A stretch of 64,000 bases of DNA from the NCBI RefSeq assembly GCF_000243115.2, contig NZ_CP007035.1, positions 2,418,001-2,482,000 on the forward strand. Direction: 5' to 3'. Shown here piece by piece: positions 30,376 to 38,623 of this stretch. The DNA is from Niabella soli DSM 19437. Lineage in GTDB: Bacteria > Bacteroidota > Bacteroidia > Chitinophagales > Chitinophagaceae. A model generated the notes under the pieces. The model did not search any database and was not told the origin of the DNA. It was given only the letters and a program-made list of their open reading frames with translations. Numbering within the stretch: the stretch's first letter is position 1; each line of letters starts with the position of its first letter. The position numbers and the translations under genes are program-made.

Positions 30376-30966
30376 ATGTCAGAAAAAATATATGCTTTCA
30401 CCCCGGTGTTTGTGAAGCTTTTAAAAGGTCCTGTGGAGTATCTTGAAAAAAGCAACTGGGAAAAGCTGTTACAATATAAAACAGAATTAACCGCCTTTTT
30501 GCAGCAATTAGGGTTAGCACTGGTACTGGATGAGCAGGACGGTTATGCCTATATTAAACACAATACTGCGGAAGAAGATACCACCAGTGTAAGTTGGGTG
30601 CAGCGCCGGTCTTTAACCTACGATGAAAGTGTGCTCCTGGTATTGCTGCGCGATATGATGGCAGAATTTGAAGTGGGTGAAGCCACACACCGCGAGCTGG
30701 TAAAAAAGCGCCGGGAAATAAAAGAATATGCCGAACTGTTCTTTCGTGAAAATGCCAGCCGGGTAAAAATGCTGAAAGATATCGACCGGCTGATCGACCG
30801 TGCCGAAGAAAACGGGTTCCTGGAACAGGCCGAAAATCATGACGTGGCCGATGAACAAAAATTCCGCATCCGGAAAATCATCAAGGCAAGAGTGGACAGT
30901 GAAATTTTAGAGGATTTTAAAAACCAACTAACAGCACATGCAGCTAAGCGTATTCAGCACGGATAA
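30376..30966 (+). CDS. jetB: Wadjet type I defence protein JetB (DUF4194, MukE-like)
   Basis: A 196-residue winged-helix protein that binds the JetA kleisin. Features are the N-terminal YAFTPVFVKLLKGPVEYLE, the central SWVQRRSLTYDESVLLVLLR and the 'RLIDRAEENGFLEQAE' helix-turn-helix, followed by KFRIRKIIKARVDSEILEDF, all in keeping with JetB. The ATG at 30376 follows the jetA stop by 7 bases; a longer reading would start inside jetA. Its last 29 bases overlap the start of jetC. Confidence 0.9.
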   Translation: MSEKIYAFTPVFVKLLKGPVEYLEKSNWEKLLQYKTELTAFLQQLGLALVLDEQDGYAYIKHNTAEEDTTSVSWVQRRSLTYDESVLLVLLRDMMAEFEVGEATHRELVKKRREIKEYAELFFRENASRVKMLKDIDRLIDRAEENGFLEQAENHDVADEQKFRIRKIIKARVDSEILEDFKNQLTAHAAKRIQHG

Positions 30967-33900
30967 TGAAAAAAGCGGATTCCGGTTACAATACATGGAA
31001 GTATTTAACTGGGGAACTTTCGACGATAAAATTCATACCATTCACCCTGACGGGGAAACCAGTTTATTAACCGGCGCTAACGGAAGTGGCAAAACCACTT
31101 TTGTGGATGCGCTGCTGACCCTCATCGTTCCCGAAAAAAGATACCGCTTTTACAACCAAAGCAGTGGCAGCGAAAAAAAAGGCGACCGCACAGAAGAGAC
31201 CTATGTCCTGGGCGGATACGGTACCATCAATAGTGAAACCGGTGTAACCCGGAGCCTGTACCTGCGCGAAAAGAAAGAAGAAGCTTATAGCATCCTCCTC
31301 GTGAACTTCACGAACGAAGACCTGCAGGAAGTAACCCTTTTCCAGGTAAGGTATTTCAACAATGGTGAGTTAAAACGCCAATTTGGTGTGGCGCGTAAGA
31401 GCCTGCACATCGAATCCGATTTTAAACCCTTTGATCTGGGCAATGCCTGGAAAAAGCGCATTGACAAACAGTACAACCAGGGCAGTCGTAAACAAGTAGA
31501 CTGGTTTGATTCAGCCAGCAAATATGCACAGCGCCTGGTAGAAGTACTGGGCATGCAAAGCTTACAGGCCTTAACACTATTTAACCAAACCGTGGGCATT
31601 AAAGTGCTCGGCAATCTGGATGATTTTATCCGCACCCATATGCTGGAGCCCCGGGATATGGAAACAAAATTCCAGGAACTGAAAAAACACCTGGGAACCC
31701 TGCTGGATGCGCAACGGAATATTGAAAAGGCAGAAGAACAGATCCGGTTGCTGCAACCGATCCAGGAACATTATGCCGCATTTGAAAATCTTAAAACCGA
31801 ACAGGAACAACTCCGCCAATCCATTCATACAGCAACCATTTGGAAAAGTTTTACACAGGCCGCACTGCTGCAAAACGCGCTGGAGCAGGATAACGCAGCT
31901 ATTAAAGAAACAGAAAAACAGGTGGCATTCGTAAAACTGGAAATTGACCGGTTACATGAATCCGAACGTGTAACCCGCAATCAGATCGATCAAAACAAAG
32001 CCGGCCAACGCCTTAAACAATTAGAGCAGGAGCTGCAAAACTTGCACGCGCGTAAAAAAACGACCGAAAGCAATTTGGTGCTTTTTACAAACTGGTGCGC
32101 CACTTTACATTTTGAAGAAAAAACAGCACCGGATGAAGAGGCTTACAAACGCATTTTAAAAGAAATAAGTCGCGCCGGAATGCGGCTAAGCCGGGAACAG
32201 CGGCTCAACGAAGATGATGAATTTGATGCAAAGACACAGCTACAAAAATCGAACGAAGAAAAAACAAAAATTGAAACAGAGCTAAATATATTATTGCACA
32301 GCAAAAGCAATATTCCCGCGCACCTCATTCGGTTACGTCAGGACCTCTGCCAGGCGCTAAAGCTGGACGCAGACGATTTGCCCTTTGCAGGCGAATTAGT
32401 GCAGGTTAAAGCCGGAGAACAAATGTGGCAGCCGGCATTGGAAAAGCTGCTGCATTCATTTTCCCTGCGCCTGTTGGTGCCGGATAAATACTACAAAAAA
32501 GTTACCCGCTATATTAACCAAACCTCTTTGGGTACGCGGCTTGTTTACTACCATGTAAAAGAGAGCATGGCTGTTTTGGCCGAAGACCAAACTGTTTTTT
32601 ATAAATTAGATTTCCACCCGGATCATCCATTGTCAAACTGGTTGCAGCAGCAGATCATTCAGCAGTTTGCACACGTTTGCCTGGAAGATGAAAAAACAAT
32701 TGAACGCTATCAAAAAGCAATTACCCTAAATGGGTTGATCAAAAACAGGGACCGCCATGAAAAAGATGACCGGCCCGGCGGCAGCGATGCGAGCCGCTAC
32801 GTAATGGGCTGGAATAACGAGCACAAAAAAGAAGCGCTAATTACACGTAGACATGCGCTGACAACCATTATAAACCAATCTGCTGAAATCATTGAGCGCG
32901 CCCAAAAAAAAGCAGATCGTTTACAAAAACAATTCAACGCGTTAAGCCGCCTGCAGGAACATGAAGGCTTTGAAACCATTGATGTGGAGCAGCTTCAACG
33001 GCAAATACACCAAACCGAAAGCCAGGTTAAACAATTGAGTGAAAGTAACGACCAGCTAAAAGAACTTACACGGCAGTTGGAACAGTTGCTGCAGGAAAAA
33101 ACTGCAATGGATGTTAAACGGGAAAAGCTAACCATTGAAAAAACCACGCTGCAAAATCAGGTAGATGCCATGTTGCAGCGCCAGGCGGCGCTTGAGCCTC
33201 TTTTAGAACTTATTACACCTAATGATAAAGACCAGTTACTTCAGTTTCAGCAACAGCATCATGCAACATTGAGCGCTGTAACCCTGCATAACATTGAAGG
33301 TGTTTATTTCAATTTTAAAGAACAACTGGAGGCAGCAGCGACTGCCGCCCAAACACGGCTTTTCAAAGAAGAAAATAAGCTAAACAAAGCCATCACCCAG
33401 ATCAGGAACCCCGCCCCCGCTATATTACAACGGTTTCCGGGCTGGAATGGGGATGTGCAGCATTTACCGGAAGACGCGGCGTATGCCGGTGAGTTTTTGG
33501 AATGGTTAAAAAAATTAGAAATAGAAAATCTTCCCAAATACCGGAAAGATTTTGAAAACTTCATCAATGATACCATTACCTACAAAATTGGCGGATTAAA
33601 TGAAGAAATGGAAAAATGGGAACGGGAGATCAATAACAGCGTTGATAAGCTGAACCAGTCGCTGGGCCACATCAATTTCAACCGGCTGCCCGACACTTAT
33701 ATTCAGTTGGGCAAACGAAAAGTACAGGACAGCAATGTACATGCTTTTCGCAATGCGTTGTTAGAAGCTTTACCCCAGGCGGCCAACTGGCAGCAAAGCA
33801 GCTTTGAAGAAAAGGCCATTCATTTTCGCGAAAAAGTGCAGCCCCTGATCGACAACCTGGACGAAAGCGAAACCTATCGCGCCCGCGTAATGGATGTGCG

Positions 33901-34318
33901 TAATTGGTTCGAGTTCTGGGCCGATGAAAAATACCGCAATACCAATGAGCTCAAAAAGACCTACCGGCAGATGGGACAGCTTTCCGGGGGAGAAAAGGCG
34001 CAACTTACCTACACTATCTTGTGCAGCGCTATTGCTTACCAGTTTGGCATCACCCGGGAGGGGAAGAACAGCCGCAGCCTGCGTTTCATTGCTGTGGATG
34101 AAAGCTTCAGCAACCAGGACGAGGATAAAGCTACTTACCTGATGGAGCTTTGCAAACAGTTACATTTGCAGTTGCTGGTAGTAACACCTAGCGATAAAAT
34201 ACAAATTGTACAGGATTACATCGCCCATGTGCACCTGGCACAGCGGGTAAACAACCGGCATAGTATCATGTACAATATGACCATTAAAGAATTGCAGCAA
34301 CAAATGAAAAAAGAATGA
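30938..34318 (+). CDS. jetC: Wadjet type I SMC-like ATPase JetC (MukB-like)
   Basis: Loop-extruding motor of the Wadjet complex, 1126 residues. The N-terminal ATPase half has the Walker A motif GANGSGKTT (residues 46-54). A long coiled-coil region occupies roughly residues 230-450 and 640-940, with a globular hinge near 480-600. The C-terminal half has the signature GQLSGGEKAQL (about residue 1012) and the Walker B segment LRFIAVDESFSNQDEDKA (about 1048). All motor motifs look intact. It overlaps jetB by 29 bases and jetD by 4 bases (ATGA). Confidence 0.96.
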   Translation: MQLSVFSTDNEKSGFRLQYMEVFNWGTFDDKIHTIHPDGETSLLTGANGSGKTTFVDALLTLIVPEKRYRFYNQSSGSEKKGDRTEETYVLGGYGTINSETGVTRSLYLREKKEEAYSILLVNFTNEDLQEVTLFQVRYFNNGELKRQFGVARKSLHIESDFKPFDLGNAWKKRIDKQYNQGSRKQVDWFDSASKYAQRLVEVLGMQSLQALTLFNQTVGIKVLGNLDDFIRTHMLEPRDMETKFQELKKHLGTLLDAQRNIEKAEEQIRLLQPIQEHYAAFENLKTEQEQLRQSIHTATIWKSFTQAALLQNALEQDNAAIKETEKQVAFVKLEIDRLHESERVTRNQIDQNKAGQRLKQLEQELQNLHARKKTTESNLVLFTNWCATLHFEEKTAPDEEAYKRILKEISRAGMRLSREQRLNEDDEFDAKTQLQKSNEEKTKIETELNILLHSKSNIPAHLIRLRQDLCQALKLDADDLPFAGELVQVKAGEQMWQPALEKLLHSFSLRLLVPDKYYKKVTRYINQTSLGTRLVYYHVKESMAVLAEDQTVFYKLDFHPDHPLSNWLQQQIIQQFAHVCLEDEKTIERYQKAITLNGLIKNRDRHEKDDRPGGSDASRYVMGWNNEHKKEALITRRHALTTIINQSAEIIERAQKKADRLQKQFNALSRLQEHEGFETIDVEQLQRQIHQTESQVKQLSESNDQLKELTRQLEQLLQEKTAMDVKREKLTIEKTTLQNQVDAMLQRQAALEPLLELITPNDKDQLLQFQQQHHATLSAVTLHNIEGVYFNFKEQLEAAATAAQTRLFKEENKLNKAITQIRNPAPAILQRFPGWNGDVQHLPEDAAYAGEFLEWLKKLEIENLPKYRKDFENFINDTITYKIGGLNEEMEKWEREINNSVDKLNQSLGHINFNRLPDTYIQLGKRKVQDSNVHAFRNALLEALPQAANWQQSSFEEKAIHFREKVQPLIDNLDESETYRARVMDVRNWFEFWADEKYRNTNELKKTYRQMGQLSGGEKAQLTYTILCSAIAYQFGITREGKNSRSLRFIAVDESFSNQDEDKATYLMELCKQLHLQLLVVTPSDKIQIVQDYIAHVHLAQRVNNRHSIMYNMTIKELQQQMKKE

Positions 34319-35463
34319 TACCCGCATTTGCAAAACAGTTGAACGGCCACTACCGTTCTTATTTAAAGAACCTCGTTGCGGTAGCTCCATTTTCCCCGAT
34401 TGTATTAAGAGGGGAAAAAATGAAACCCCAAACAACTGTTGAGCTGCACCAGGCGATCAGCGCCTTTCAGCAATTTGAGAAAAAGCCAGGCGTCCCGGGC
34501 TGGGAAATAGAATGGGAATCCTGGTTCAGCAGGAAACTGGGCGCCCAGCAATGGCCATCCCGCATATTGATCAATAGCGAAGAAGATTATCTGTTCCTTC
34601 TGAAGAAAGAAACCGAAGTTGCTGCTTTTAAAACCCAATTACAACGGCTGCTGCATTGGCAACCCGCCATTCAACAGCTATTGCTCTCGCATCCCGAAAT
34701 GGTGTTACAGTTTTCTCTGGTATGGGAACAATTGATGGCAACAACAGATTATTTGTTAAACCATGAGGTGCGCGGACTGTACCTCCGCAGCATTGCAGTT
34801 CCGGCCCACACGAAATTTATCGGAGAAAATAAGAGCACGATCATCCGGCTGCTCAACTGTATCGCTCCCGATCGTTTTCCGGCCGGTGATGCTATCGAAG
34901 CAACGCTGCAATTAAAAACAAAGCCTGCTCTGTACCTGATGCGCTGGCTCGACCCTGATCTGGCAAGCCAATACACACCCAATATGGAATTTTTCGCCAT
35001 TCCCATTGATGTTCTTTCAAAAAACAATTGGAATGTAGCGGAAATATGGCTGGTGGAGAATGAAACCAATCTTTACCTGCTGCCCCGTCGCAAAGAGGCG
35101 CTTGCCGTTTTCAGCCGGGGATACGCGATGGAAGGGTTAAAAGAAATTCCGCTTTTTCGCCAAACGAGATTATTTTATTGGGGCGATCTGGATGAGGATG
35201 GCTTTATAATGCTGAATCGTATGCGCTGGCACTATCCCAAACTGAAAAGTGTATTCATGGGCGAGAGCACCCTGATCAATCATGCCGCTGAATTTGACCG
35301 GCAGCCGGCAAATTACAAGACCGCTGCTAATAGCCTGGACCTTTTAACACCTACAGAAAAAGCGGCCTTTAATATTCTTAAGCACCACAATGGCCGCCTG
35401 GAACAGGAAAGAATCCGGCAGGATTATATTTGGAAGAAATTGAGCAGATCTGAACTTGGATGA
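34315..35463 (+). CDS. jetD: Wadjet type I nuclease JetD (DUF3322-DUF2220, Toprim)
   Basis: DNA-cleaving subunit that cuts plasmids trapped by JetABC. The 382-residue protein has an N-terminal DUF3322-like arm and a C-terminal Toprim fold with the metal-binding acidic cluster YWGDLDEDGFIMLNRMR (D291, D293 and D295 by count). An acidic position in the earlier part of the fold (LYLLPRRKEALAVFSRGY region) precedes it as expected. The start ATG overlaps the jetC stop (ATGA). No damage is visible, so the four-gene system looks complete and likely active. The operon has no recognisable terminator; REP-like palindromes follow. Confidence 0.93.
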   Translation: MIPAFAKQLNGHYRSYLKNLVAVAPFSPIVLRGEKMKPQTTVELHQAISAFQQFEKKPGVPGWEIEWESWFSRKLGAQQWPSRILINSEEDYLFLLKKETEVAAFKTQLQRLLHWQPAIQQLLLSHPEMVLQFSLVWEQLMATTDYLLNHEVRGLYLRSIAVPAHTKFIGENKSTIIRLLNCIAPDRFPAGDAIEATLQLKTKPALYLMRWLDPDLASQYTPNMEFFAIPIDVLSKNNWNVAEIWLVENETNLYLLPRRKEALAVFSRGYAMEGLKEIPLFRQTRLFYWGDLDEDGFIMLNRMRWHYPKLKSVFMGESTLINHAAEFDRQPANYKTAANSLDLLTPTEKAAFNILKHHNGRLEQERIRQDYIWKKLSRSELG

Positions 35464-35515
35464 TAATATTCCTGTGTCAATGTTATAAAACCGAAGAAGA
35501 GAAGATTATATCGCA

Positions 35516-35990
35516 CTCCATACAACGGGTAGCCACTACGTGGCACGTTCAACCACCGCGTTCACTTTCTAAAAATGGGTAATGCCCACGGCATTCACGG
35601 GCGAAATTGCCAATCTCCCCCCGGTGAGCAATGTCTTTAAATCAGGGCGTTGTCCGCTCCATTTGGAGCAACGTGTTTATAGCACTGTTAAAAATGAGGG
35701 TTTGGCTCCATAGGAGCCCCGTATCTACGCGGCGTCCTAACGGAGCCGGTTTCTCAGGTCGCACCATTCTACAAACACATGGCTCCTTTGGAGCCAAATC
35801 GCTGCCGCATTGAGGCAATACCAACTAAACTCAAAAGAAGATGCCAGTGTTCTTTTAATGCCTAATTAGTATAAAATCTAAAAGGTCAGCCCCCTTTTCC
35901 AATCTTGTTCCAGAGGAACGAACCCTTTGTAGCCGCATAGCGGCGCATTTGATCCGGTGTGCCGTAGGTACACCCCTTTATGCAGGCATA
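35516..35990. repeat. Cluster of REP-like palindromes between jetD and rplL
   Basis: At least nine short palindromes are spaced over 475 bases: gccactacgtggc (35532-35544), aatgcccacggcatt (35581-35595), gctccatttggagc (35656-35669), ggctccataggagcc (35704-35718), tggctcctttggagcca (35780-35796), gttccagaggaac (35907-35919), gccgcatagcggc (35932-35944), ggtgt...acacc (35956-35974) and tatgcaggcata (35980-35991). Several are followed by a short conserved tail of the type tttgtag or tttatag. This is the look of REP/BIME elements moved by RAYT (Y1) transposases; no transposase gene is in the window. The rest of 35464-36083 holds no gene. Confidence 0.7.
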
Positions 35991-36031
35991 AGAATAATTT
36001 TGCCGGCACTTCACAAAAAGATTTCCACAAT

Positions 36032-36061
36032 AAAAAAAGCAATCCTTTCGGATTGCCTTTT
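36032..36061 (-). terminator. Rho-independent terminator of rplKAJL
   Basis: On the minus strand gcaatcc pairs with ggattgc around a 4-base loop and is followed by seven T residues, 22 bases after the rplL stop. It ends the ribosomal operon before rpoB, which is normally cotranscribed. Confidence 0.9.
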
Positions 36062-36083
36062 TATTTTCTTATTAAAGTAAGAA

Positions 36084-36458
36084 TTAAGCTACCTCAACTT
36101 CAGCGCCTGCTTCTTTCAGTTTAGCAGCGATGTCTTCAGCTTCAGCTTTAGATACACCTTCTTTAACTGGTTTCGGAGCACCGTCAACTAATTCTTTAGC
36201 TTCTTTCAGACCTAAGCCAGTTAAGTCTTTAACGATCTTAACAACGTTCAGTTTAGAAGCACCTGCACTTTTCAGGATTACATCAAATGCAGTTTTTTCT
36301 TCAGCTGCGGCTGCACCACCGTCGCCACCACCAGCTACTACTACTGCTGCTGCAGCAGGCTCAATACCATATTCAGATTTTAAGAAATCTGCTAATTCCT
36401 GTACTTCTTTTACAGTTAAACCTACCAGGTTTTCTGCTAATGCTTTAATATCTGCCAT
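36084..36458 (-). CDS. rplL: 50S ribosomal protein L7/L12
   Basis: Stalk protein of the large subunit that recruits translation GTPases. The 124 residues show the N-terminal dimerisation part ([21 protein letters not shown]), an Ala/Gly-rich hinge ([20 protein letters not shown]), and the C-terminal domain with [20 protein letters not shown] and [21 protein letters not shown]. It follows rplJ on the minus strand with a 112-base gap. A clean terminator (36032-36061) follows; rpoB does not. Confidence 0.98.
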   Translation of the reverse strand: MADIKALAENLVGLTVKEVQELADFLKSEYGIEPAAAAVVVAGGGDGGAAAAEEKTAFDVILKSAGASKLNVVKIVKDLTGLGLKEAKELVDGAPKPVKEGVSKAEAEDIAAKLKEAGAEVEVA

Positions 36459-36570
36459 TTTGTTTGAATTTTTACCGTCTTCATTTCCTCCTGATCATTA
36501 TCGGGATCGGATCCGACGGCGGTTTTAAAAAAATTGTTTTAAAATATATGTTTGTTACAATATATACCAA

Positions 36571-37155
36571 TTACTCTGCTGCGGGTGTTGCATCAGCGGC
36601 AGGAGCATCTGCTGCAGGTGCTGCTGCTTCGGGAGCTGCAGGCGCTGCTTCAGCAACGGCGTCTGCGGCTTCGGGCCGGTTTTGCAACGCACCGATAACG
36701 CGCTGAATGGGTGACAACAACAGTCCGATAACATCGCCAATCAATTCGTTCTTGGTCTTGATCTTAACCAGACTTGCCAATTGATTATCGCCAACGTATA
36801 CATCACCGTTAATGAACGCCAGCTTTAATTCGGGCTTTTCTGCTTTTGCTTCGCTTCTGAAAGAGCTCAGGATCACAGCGGGTTCTTTGGGGTTCTCAGA
36901 GAACATCAAAGCGGTTACCTTGTGCAGGGAATCATAAACGCCTGAATATTTTTCAGCGTCCAAAGATTCCAGCGCTTTTTTGATCAATGTATTTTTCGCA
37001 ACTTTCATTTCAACATTCTTGTTGAAACAAGCGCGACGCAGCTTACCTACCTGATCTACACTTAAAGATTCAGTATCGGTAATGTAAAAATTTTCATATT
37101 GAGAGAATTTGCTCTTCAGCAATTCGATCACTTCTGTTTTTTGTTCTTTAGTCAT
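36571..37155 (-). CDS. rplJ: 50S ribosomal protein L10
   Basis: Forms the base of the L7/L12 stalk and is the autoregulator of the operon. The 194 residues begin TKEQKTEVIELLKSKFSQYENFYITD and contain the L10 core (KVAKNTLIKKALE, VTALMFSENPKEPAVIL). The C-terminal part has an Ala/Pro-rich tail of about 30 residues after the L12-binding helix (AVAEAAPAAPEAAAPAADAP...), longer than in the Escherichia coli protein but common in Bacteroidota. It lies 43 bases after rplA. Confidence 0.97.
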   Translation of the reverse strand: MTKEQKTEVIELLKSKFSQYENFYITDTESLSVDQVGKLRRACFNKNVEMKVAKNTLIKKALESLDAEKYSGVYDSLHKVTALMFSENPKEPAVILSSFRSEAKAEKPELKLAFINGDVYVGDNQLASLVKIKTKNELIGDVIGLLLSPIQRVIGALQNRPEAADAVAEAAPAAPEAAAPAADAPAADATPAAE

Positions 37156-37198
37156 TTTATTTAAAGTTTGACTGTTCTAAAATGTGGATTCCGGCAAC

Positions 37199-37894
37199 TT
37201 ATTGCACAAAAGATTTTGTGTCCAAAGGAATACCAGGGCTCATAGTGCTGGCCAGGCTGATTCCTTTTAAATAAGTTCCTTTCGCCGTGGTCGGTTTCGC
37301 CTTGATCAGCGCGTTCAGCAGCTCCTGGCCGTTTTCAGCGATCTTATCAGCGCTGAAGCTTACGCGACCAATAGAAGCGTGCACGATACCCGCTTTATCA
37401 ACCTTAAAGGCAATTTTACCACCTTTTACTTCGTTAACTGCAGCAGCCACGTCATTGGTAACAGTACCTGTTTTAGGGTTCGGCATCAGGTTACGGGGAC
37501 CTAAGATTTTACCCAGTTTACCAATTTTAGGCATCACAGCGGGTGTAGCAATAACTACATCCACATCTGTCCAGCCACCTTCAATTTTTTGAACAAACTC
37601 ATCCAAGCCAACAAAATCAGCGCCTGCACCAATTGCATCCGCTTCTTTATCGGGTGTACAAAGTACCAGTACTTTTTTTACTTTACCGGTTCCGTGCGGC
37701 AACGTTACGGTGCCACGGATCGCCTGATCAGCTTTTTTAGGGTCAACGCCCAAACGAACGTGCAGATCAACAGAAGCGTCGAACTTTGCAACATTTATAT
37801 CTTTTACCAATGCAGAAGCTTCTTTCAGCGAATAGGTCTTGTTCGCGTCCAGCTTTGCATTTGCAACTTTTCTTTTTTTACTAATGAATGCCAT
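37199..37894 (-). CDS. rplA: 50S ribosomal protein L1
   Basis: Binds 23S rRNA at the L1 stalk and represses its own operon. The 231 residues show family segments such as [20 protein letters not shown] and [17 protein letters not shown], and end with [18 protein letters not shown]. It lies 55 bases after rplK, 43 bases before rplJ. Confidence 0.98.
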   Translation of the reverse strand: MAFISKKRKVANAKLDANKTYSLKEASALVKDINVAKFDASVDLHVRLGVDPKKADQAIRGTVTLPHGTGKVKKVLVLCTPDKEADAIGAGADFVGLDEFVQKIEGGWTDVDVVIATPAVMPKIGKLGKILGPRNLMPNPKTGTVTNDVAAAVNEVKGGKIAFKVDKAGIVHASIGRVSFSADKIAENGQELLNALIKAKPTTAKGTYLKGISLASTMSPGIPLDTKSFVQ

Positions 37895-37949
37895 TTTAAA
37901 TTCTTTTTAGTTCTTTGCCTTCCCCTTCAGGGGAATCAAAAGGGGTGAG

Positions 37950-38393
37950 TTAATTTTCCCATGGGGCTTTACCTTCAACATTCAGTCCCATGCTGCGTGC
38001 AGTACCAGCTACCATTTTCATAGCAGACTCAACGGTAAAGCAGTTCAGGTCAGGCATTTTGTCTTTTGCAATAGCCTCAACCTGTTCCCAGCTTACCTTG
38101 CCCACTTTAGCACGATTGCTTTCTTTAGAACCTTTTTGAATTTTAGCGGCTTCCATCAGTTGAATGGATGCGGGAGGAGTTTTGATTACAAATTCAAAAC
38201 TTTTGTCGCTATAAACTGTGATTAACACGGGAAGTACTTTTCCCATTTTGTCCTGGGTACGGGCGTTAAACTGTTTGCAGAATTCCATGATGTTTACACC
38301 TTTGGAACCTAACGCCGGCCCAACCGGAGGTGCGGGGTTGGCCTGGCCACCCTTTACCTGTAGCTTTACAAAGCCAGAGATTTCTTTTGCCAT
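37950..38393 (-). CDS. rplK: 50S ribosomal protein L11
   Basis: Binds the GTPase-associated 23S rRNA region. The 147 residues include the family N-terminus [23 protein letters not shown] and the C-terminal rRNA-binding part ending [11 protein letters not shown]. It is the first gene of the operon here: nusG, which usually precedes it, lies more than 22 kb away. A promoter box is located 100 bases upstream. Confidence 0.98.
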   Translation of the reverse strand: MAKEISGFVKLQVKGGQANPAPPVGPALGSKGVNIMEFCKQFNARTQDKMGKVLPVLITVYSDKSFEFVIKTPPASIQLMEAAKIQKGSKESNRAKVGKVSWEQVEAIAKDKMPDLNCFTVESAMKMVAGTARSMGLNVEGKAPWEN

Positions 38394-38492
38394 TTTATTC
38401 GATTTATTGGTTCAAACGTGACGCATCGGGCGCCACTCCCAAATTCCTCCATCCCGCCAAGGGCGAGACTATAAAAGAACTAATTGGGGTTG

Positions 38493-38500
38493 CAAAGGTA
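38493..38500 (-). promoter_or_regulatory. Candidate promoter box of the rplKAJL operon
   Basis: Reads TACCTTTG (then CA) on the minus strand, a full TAnnTTTG match, about 100 bases before the rplK ATG. A TTTTCC stands where TTTG would be expected. The leader would be about 90 bases, room for an L1-type regulatory structure, though none could be folded by eye. Confidence 0.55.
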
Positions 38501-38587
38501 GGTGAAAGAATGGAAAACTTAGAATTTAGAATTCAAAATTTACAATGATGTTGTAAATAATTAATAATGAATGTATTAGGAAAGTCC

Positions 38588-38617
38588 CGTAAGGGCGAAA
38601 AATTTTTCGCCCTTACG
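38588..38617. terminator. Perfect 15-bp hairpin after the MsbA-like gene
   Basis: Arms cgtaagggcgaaaaa and tttttcgcccttacg are exact complements without spacer. It lies 6 bases after the stop of the ABC transporter gene on the minus strand and before the rplK promoter, so it insulates the two. Factor-independent action is likely but there is no T-run outside the stem. Confidence 0.7.
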
Positions 38618-38623
38618 TATTCC

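Noticed and set aside
28899-35463. MukBEF or Smc-ScpAB chromosome condensin instead of Wadjet
   Set aside because: A fourth gene with a Toprim nuclease motif (JetD) in the same operon, and the gene order A-B-C-D with these sizes, are specific to Wadjet.
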